From: Chloroflexota bacterium
GTDB lineage: Bacteria; Chloroflexota; Anaerolineae; Anaerolineales; UBA11858
Reading direction: 5' to 3'
Length of the DNA stretch: 36,648 nt
Assembly: GCA_030666985.1 (NCBI GenBank)
Contig: DAOUWT010000003.1
Coordinates: 1-36,648, forward strand
A program made the translations under genes and the position numbers. Below, in pieces: positions 32,359-36,648 of the stretch; the stretch's first letter is position 1, and the number at the start of each line of letters is the position of its first letter. The notes under the pieces are model-generated. The model was not told the origin of the DNA, ran no database searches, and saw only the letters and a list, made by a program, of their open reading frames with translations.

Positions 32359-33804
32359 GTGCTAAAGAGAACTTTGCCTGTCGTTATATTAATCGCTTTT
32401 TCATTAAATGCTTGTGGCTCAAGTGCATTAGAGGAAACCACAGAAGCTGCTCGAGCAGAGACAGCTATCCCAATAACAGAAACAGTTGCCCCAACAAAAG
32501 ATGCGGAAGTAACTGAAGTAGCGCCGCATGAATCTACAATGACACCTGTATCCGAAGCTATGGGGGTTGAATTCTCGGAGCTTGAAGGCGTTTTAATAGA
32601 AGTTTGGCGGGTTTTGAATTATGGGGAACACGCCGAAGGGATGATGGCTATTGTTGATGCTTTTAACGCTGAAAACGAATGGGGGATTGTCGTTGAATTA
32701 AACACTTACGAGAATGCAGAAGAGGATATTCTTGCTGCTGCCGAATCGGGTAAATTGCCTGATGCCATTTTGTCCAATTCCGCTGTTTTAGCGGAATGGT
32801 ATAAAGACGATAGAGTAGTGGATATTACCCCTTATATCAACAATCCTACTGTTGGTTTGACGGATGAGGAAAAGGCTGATTTTTACCAGAGTATTTTTGA
32901 TAGCGCCACGATTGCCGATGGAGTTAGGGTTGGCTTTCCCTTGAGCCAGACGATCAATGTTTTATTCTATAACAAGACCTGGGCACAAGAGTTGGGCTTT
33001 GAAAACCCACCCCAGACTTCTGTTGAATTGAAGCAACAGGCTTGTGCCGCTGCGGCAGCTAATAACACTGATGAGCACCCTGAAAATGATGGTACTGGTG
33101 GTTTAGTTCTTTACCCAGGAGCTACAAATGTTATGTCTTGGTTATTCGTGTATGGCGATGATGGACTCGCCGATGATAGCACAGCCTACGACTTCACCTC
33201 CGCCGCTGCCCAAGCAGTTGCTGCCATCTGGAAAGAGATGTGGGATGAAGGATGCGCTTTCCCCACCGAGACTTACCCCAATCCCGAATTCGCGACCCGG
33301 CAAGCCCTCTTCATCATGAGTTCGAACGTTGAGATTCCTTACCTGGATAGAGCCTTCGAGACAGAAGATGCCACAGAGGATGAGTGGACCGTACTCTCTT
33401 TTGTTGGCCCGGATGGCACAAAAGCAGTGAATACTTATGGGCAGTATTTCGGTATTGTTGACACTACGCCTGAGAAGAAACTTGCGATTTGGTTGTTCTT
33501 GAAATATTTCACCTCGCCTGAGATACAAGCAGAGTGGAGCGATTGGAGTGCATATTATCCGGTTCGCAAGAGTGCTAGGGTTTTACTTGAGGACTACGGG
33601 ATTGAACATCCTCAATGGGGGTACGGCCTTGATTTGTTAGAGTATGGTCAAGTTGAACCATTTATGACATCTTGGAAATCGGTTCGTCGAGTTGTCTTTG
33701 ATGCTTTTAAGTGTATTCTCCAAGGCAACGCAGAAGATATTCCTTTGATGCTGGAAGAATTAGACGCCACCGCTGCCGAACTGAGGGCAGAGGTTGAGGA
33801 ATAA
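32359..33804 (+). CDS. Second substrate-binding lipoprotein, tandem paralogue
   Basis: A 481-residue paralogue of the preceding gene, similar along its whole length (for example VGLTDEEKADFYQSIFDSAT, WKEMWDEGCAFPTETYPNPEF and the identical-ending AEVEE). The start is GTG with GGAGG upstream. Lipobox LNAC places lipidated Cys19, then a Thr/Glu/Pro-rich linker of about 50 residues. The N-terminal strand differs (VLIEVWRVLNYGEHAEGMMA versus IKFWHVWGEEKEEAF), so the ligand pocket may have shifted. The intrinsic terminator before it means lower or separate expression. Duplication followed by divergence is the simplest explanation. Confidence 0.94.
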   Translation: MLKRTLPVVILIAFSLNACGSSALEETTEAARAETAIPITETVAPTKDAEVTEVAPHESTMTPVSEAMGVEFSELEGVLIEVWRVLNYGEHAEGMMAIVDAFNAENEWGIVVELNTYENAEEDILAAAESGKLPDAILSNSAVLAEWYKDDRVVDITPYINNPTVGLTDEEKADFYQSIFDSATIADGVRVGFPLSQTINVLFYNKTWAQELGFENPPQTSVELKQQACAAAAANNTDEHPENDGTGGLVLYPGATNVMSWLFVYGDDGLADDSTAYDFTSAAAQAVAAIWKEMWDEGCAFPTETYPNPEFATRQALFIMSSNVEIPYLDRAFETEDATEDEWTVLSFVGPDGTKAVNTYGQYFGIVDTTPEKKLAIWLFLKYFTSPEIQAEWSDWSAYYPVRKSARVLLEDYGIEHPQWGYGLDLLEYGQVEPFMTSWKSVRRVVFDAFKCILQGNAEDIPLMLEELDATAAELRAEVEE

Positions 33805-33915
33805 ACTCATAGTCTAGTACTGTCAAGCGTGGATTGCCTTTTTTCTCTTTCACCATTACGAAGTACCCCCCTGGGGGTTGACAATGTAATTCAACGTAAC
33901 CGTTCACACTCCCTA

Positions 33916-33952
33916 TTAGGAACCGCGGTCCTTGGAGGAACGCGGTTCCTAA
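33916..33952. repeat. Double AGGAACCGCG palindrome (family D)
   Basis: Perfect 12-bp arms TTAGGAACCGCG (33916-33927) and CGCGGTTCCTAA (33941-33952). It lies between the convergent binding-protein and lipoprotein genes and may work as a bidirectional hairpin. Otherwise the 206-bp gap holds CCCCCTGGGGG near 33864 and no gene. Confidence 0.75.
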
Positions 33953-34010
33953 GCGTACATTTGGGGAAGGGAGGTGAACAATTACAATTCAACGGTAGGC
34001 AGCCATTCAC

Positions 34011-34832
34011 CTATTGAAAGTCATCGAATGAAATGAGCATTAAGGTGTCAAGATACACCTCTCCCCCTTTTGAGCCAATACGAAAACGCCAATCTTTTTC
34101 TATCCATTCTTCTCCAAATACCTGATTATAATGGACAACTTTTGTTGGATCATTTGCATCCCACATTACTGCTAAGAACTCACCATCAGATTTAACAGCC
34201 AACAATATGTAATTCCAATCATTCGCTTTTTGAGTTAGATTGCCAATAAGAGGCTGGTATCCTAACCACTCATCGCCGTGTCGGTTACTCATATTTGTTA
34301 CGTCTCCCCCATGAACTGACCAACCTCGAAAACTAGATGTTCCAAATTCGCCAGTTTGGATTCCAATATTGTAGTTTGCTCCTGACCCGTGTGAAAAGCG
34401 TGCAAATATTGCATGATTCTCTGAGAAACTGTCTTTTGTAATGAAGTATGCATCCCAGCCTGTAGTTTTATTCAGTATAATTTGCCCCTCCGAAAATTTC
34501 CCATTCTCGTACTTCCACATAAACGAAGATGTGTAATCTAAGTCATATTCATTAACAACTGTTGGATTATTTAGATATTCACTTAGAAAGGTAGGCGACT
34601 CGACAGTAGGTGTATAAGTCTGAGTAGGCGTTAGTGTAACAGTCGAGGTCGGTTGAGGTGTAGGCGTATTAGTGGGCACTAATGTTGCAGTTGGCAAAGG
34701 AGTATCCGTCAATTCAATCTCAGTTGGAGAAGGTTCTATTGTTGCTGTCACTTCTGGTGCAGATTTGCATCCAAATATGAAAATGAGACTACATAAGAAA
34801 ACACCTAAATGAAAGTAATTTTTTTGACACAT
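34011..34832 (-). CDS. Secreted lipoprotein with a Thr/Pro-rich linker and lectin-like domain
   Basis: I chose the ATG at 34832 (273 residues) because AGGA lies 8 nt upstream and the signal peptide MCQKNYFHLGVFLCSLIF then starts directly; the frame is open 24 codons further. Lipobox IFGC lipidates Cys22. A linker of about 60 residues rich in Thr, Pro and Ser follows. The C-terminal ~180 residues are beta-rich (AYFITKDSFSENHAIFARF, DWNYILLAVKSDGEFLAVMW, WRFRIGSKGGEVYLDTLML), resembling concanavalin-like jelly-roll domains of surface carbohydrate-binding proteins. The exact family is not certain. Confidence 0.85.
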   Translation of the reverse strand: MCQKNYFHLGVFLCSLIFIFGCKSAPEVTATIEPSPTEIELTDTPLPTATLVPTNTPTPQPTSTVTLTPTQTYTPTVESPTFLSEYLNNPTVVNEYDLDYTSSFMWKYENGKFSEGQIILNKTTGWDAYFITKDSFSENHAIFARFSHGSGANYNIGIQTGEFGTSSFRGWSVHGGDVTNMSNRHGDEWLGYQPLIGNLTQKANDWNYILLAVKSDGEFLAVMWDANDPTKVVHYNQVFGEEWIEKDWRFRIGSKGGEVYLDTLMLISFDDFQ

Positions 34833-34893
34833 AGCTAATCCTTTCGACCTAATAAATAACTCTTGGTGAATCTGGCTGGCTAACGATTTGGCG

Positions 34894-34941
34894 CTACAAT
34901 GCATAAAACTTCCAAAATTTCGGAGTCGCCTGGGAGTTCAT
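34894..34941 (-). pseudogene. Toxin remnant: first 15 codons of a RelE-superfamily-like gene
   Basis: The frame MNSQATPKFWKFYAL then stops. It begins on the ATGA overlap with the antitoxin frame, as toxins in this arrangement do. The sequence resembles the start of RelE/ParE-type toxins that open with M-x-S-x-T-x-x-FW-x-x-Y-x-x-L. The remaining ~70 codons are missing and replaced by unrelated DNA, so no toxin can be made. The recognition is by pattern and position only. Confidence 0.6.
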
Positions 34942-35285
34942 TTTGGCGCGAGCCGCCCGTCTTTAGTGGTCGTTATGTCGGTGGTTTGTCCAGCATGATA
35001 CTCCTCAAGTGCTTCATGTGCCATTTCACGCATCACGCGCCTTCCTCCTGGCTTGGCAAACAATTCATCCTATTTTTCTTCGCTGGTACGGAGTTCTTCT
35101 GTCTCGGTTTCTTCTTTGTCTAACCAATCATCACTTTGATCAACTACCTGCGTATGTGCAGGCCTGGTTTGCAAAAAGCGGACAAAGTTATACGCCTGCG
35201 CAGCACGCTCAACGGGCATTTCTGTCACGAGGTCAGCTATCATTTGGGCGTAGTCTTTAGATTGAGTTGCTGTTTGTGTTTGCAT
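34938..35285 (-). pseudogene. Antitoxin gene with an in-frame TAG at codon 72
   Basis: The open part encodes 71 residues (MQTQTATQSKDYAQMIADLV, then ERAAQAYNFVRFLQTRP), typical of small antitoxins paired with RelE-type toxins. It stops at TAG (35070-35072). The same frame then continues for 43 more codons (DELFAKPGGRRVMREMAHEA, then LEEYHAGQTTDI) to a TGA at 34938-34940. The residue before DELFA would be Trp (TGG) in an intact version, one base from TAG. The 115-codon whole has the normal size. A truncated 71-residue protein may still be made. Confidence 0.7.
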
Positions 35286-35412
35286 GATTCGTTTACCTCT
35301 TCAATTTATACTCGTTCATTCGCTTTGATCTCATATTGATTATTATTAGTCAATACACTGCATTTGTCAATATTTCGGAGTGTTTTCCACATGTGGTGGT
35401 GCAACCGGAATT

Positions 35413-35446
35413 GGACGCAGATTCACGCAGATTTGCACAGATAAAA
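35413..35446. repeat. ACGCAGATT tandem repeat
   Basis: Three 10-11-bp units, GACGCAGATTC, ACGCAGATTTG and CACAGATAAAA. This motif recurs in many unrelated bacterial genomes. The surrounding gap 35286-35539 holds no other gene; a promoter-like TTGAAT/TATCAT pair (35523-35549, 15-bp spacer) precedes nadC. Confidence 0.6.
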
Positions 35447-35539
35447 ACGGATCCCCCGGAGCGAATTTTACTGAAATCACGTTTGTATATACAGTCGCCC
35501 TATATGAGAAATGAGGTACTCTTTGAATTCTTCTAAAAA

Positions 35540-36535
35540 GTGTTATCATGCTTGCGAGCAACTCAAGTGCATGTGTGCCACAAGGAGAAAGGAATCCTGA
35601 ACAAAAACCGAACCAAAATTGAATCTGATTACCTCGCGCCAGTGCGGGATAAATTGCCGCCAGCATTGAGGCATTCAGGTCTTCTTACGCTTTTACAGCT
35701 TAGCCTGATAGAAGATTTATCCCCGGTAGCTGATTTGGCGCCGTTTGCCCCAAGTATTTCTCAAGGAGACGTGACCAGCGCAGCCACCTTAGAAGCCAAT
35801 ACTTTCTTAGAGGGAGAGATCATCGCCAAAGCAGACGGCGTCCTGGCCGGTTTACCCCTCGCTGAAGCTATATTTGCCCTGCTTGATCCCCAAATCACTT
35901 TTGCCCGCAAAAAAGAGGATGGCGCATTTGTAAAGGCGGGAGATGTTTTGGCCGCGGTTTCTGGCGCTGGCCGGGCCGTGTTGGCCGGAGAACGAGTCGC
36001 CTTGAATTTCTTGGGGCGTTTGTCGGGAATCGCCACCTTGACCCGCCGCTACGTGGACGCGGTGGATGGCACCGGAACGGTGATCCTCGACACCCGCAAG
36101 ACGGCCCCCGGCTTTCGTCTCCTGGATAAGTACGCCGTTCGCTTGGGGGGAGGGCAGAACCATCGCCTGGGTTTATACGATATGGTGCTCATAAAAGAAA
36201 ATCACATCGACGGGGCCGGCGGGATCACTGAGGCGGTGCGGCGCGTGCGCCAAAAATATGGCACTAAATATCCTATCGAGATCGAAACCGAAACCTTGGA
36301 CGATGTAAAAGAAGCCTTAACCCTAGAACCAGACCGCATTATGTTAGATAATATGTCCCTGGCGATCATGCGTCAGGCGGTGGAACTCGCGGCTGGGCGT
36401 GTCCCCCTGGAAGCCTCTGGGAATGTCAATTTACAAACGGTACGCGCTATCGCTGAAACTGGCGTGGACTTTATTTCCAGCGGCGCGTTGACGCATTCGG
36501 CACCTGTGTTCGATGTTAGTATGTTAGTTCGGTGA
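35540..36535 (+). CDS. nadC: Quinolinate phosphoribosyltransferase (decarboxylating)
   Basis: NadC converts quinolinate and PRPP to nicotinate mononucleotide in de novo NAD synthesis. The active-site blocks are all present: GERVALNFLGRLSGIATLTRRYV, ILDTRKTAPGFRLLDKYAV, GGGQNHRLGLYDMVLIKENH, IEIETETLDD, RIMLDNMSL and EASGNVN...ETGVDFISSGALTHS. The start is unclear. The longest frame uses GTG at 35540, but AAGGAG (35581-35586) and the nearby promoter-like pair favour a start near 35597, where the codon is CTG. Extra codons before that are probably not part of the enzyme. nadA and nadB are not in the window. Confidence 0.95.
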   Translation: MLSCLRATQVHVCHKEKGILNKNRTKIESDYLAPVRDKLPPALRHSGLLTLLQLSLIEDLSPVADLAPFAPSISQGDVTSAATLEANTFLEGEIIAKADGVLAGLPLAEAIFALLDPQITFARKKEDGAFVKAGDVLAAVSGAGRAVLAGERVALNFLGRLSGIATLTRRYVDAVDGTGTVILDTRKTAPGFRLLDKYAVRLGGGQNHRLGLYDMVLIKENHIDGAGGITEAVRRVRQKYGTKYPIEIETETLDDVKEALTLEPDRIMLDNMSLAIMRQAVELAAGRVPLEASGNVNLQTVRAIAETGVDFISSGALTHSAPVFDVSMLVR

Positions 36536-36536
36536 G

Positions 36537-36648
36537 CAGGGATTAGGAAATCGGGTATTAGGTATCAGGTAGCAGGCAGGTCGTAACCGTTCACCTCTCC
36601 CACCTCAATTTGGCAGACCTCCGAGGTTAGGCCGTTCCATCCTGGAAC
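36537..36648. repeat. GGTATTAGGTATCAGG tandem repeat and a small palindrome
   Basis: Units of GGGTATTAGGTATCAGGTAG (36553-36572) resemble those at 23277-23305. GTAACCGTTCAC (36585-36596) also occurs near 33896. ACCTC-C-GAGGT, within CAGACCTCCGAGGTTAG (around 36615-36631), is a short palindrome. No gene is present up to the window end. Confidence 0.5.

Noticed and set aside
34938-35072. TAG recoding (pyrrolysine or stop suppression) in the antitoxin
   Set aside because: Other genes in the window end at TAG normally (glpX, glgC), and the adjacent toxin is truncated, so a nonsense mutation is simpler.

Overview
This 36.6 kb window looks like a chromosomal segment from a member of the Chloroflexota, probably near the Anaerolineae. 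That is inferred from gene content, not from a marker phylogeny. The clues are a bacterial Elp3, a class II fructose-bisphosphatase, MalFG-type sugar permeases with lipoprotein binding proteins and no local ATPase, a Thr/Pro-rich lipoprotein linker, a 1,526-residue multi-GAF hybrid kinase, promoters that sit directly on start codons, and intergenic spaces crowded with short palindromic and heptamer-like repeats.

Layout. 0.1-2.3 kb (minus): an unrecognised 419-residue protein behind panB. 2.7-6.8 kb (plus): one-carbon genes folD, fhs and fdhD. 6.9-7.2 kb: an IS1-like transposase remnant broken by palindromic repeats. 7.3-10.5 kb (plus): frr, then uppS-cdsA-glpX in a tight run. 10.7-17.1 kb (minus): the hybrid kinase and elp3. 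17.2 kb (plus): a Trm9-like methyltransferase divergent from elp3. 18.2-20.4 kb (minus): a small-gene island with brnT/brnA, a TumE-like toxin/antitoxin pair and an unknown gene. 20.7-24.2 kb (minus): a helicase-associated-domain protein, a lipid kinase and a DUF429 protein. 24.5-24.9 kb: a gene-free stretch with eight DnaA-box-like sites, a candidate replication origin. 24.9-28.0 kb (minus): glgC, tRNA-Leu(CAA) and an alkaline-phosphatase-superfamily protein. 28.1-33.8 kb (plus): an ABC sugar importer with two permeases and two tandem paralogous binding proteins. 34.0-35.3 kb (minus): a lipoprotein and a decayed toxin-antitoxin locus. 35.5-36.5 kb (plus): nadC.

How the genes fit together. 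fhs, folD and panB all handle tetrahydrofolate-bound one-carbon units, and fdhD supports formate dehydrogenase maturation, so formate-linked C1 metabolism is likely. uppS and cdsA supply cell-wall and phospholipid precursors. glpX and glgC point to gluconeogenesis and glycogen storage beside a sugar importer. Elp3 and its Trm9-like neighbour could together make mcm5U-type modifications at the tRNA wobble position, a pairing best known from eukaryotes.

The observations most worth following are the elp3/Trm9-like pair, the DnaA-box cluster without a dnaA gene nearby, the antitoxin whose frame continues through a single TAG beside a toxin reduced to 15 codons, the permease carrying about 230 extra residues, and at least five interspersed repeat families. 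One of these repeats supplies the C-terminal codons of a gene and another breaks up a transposase.
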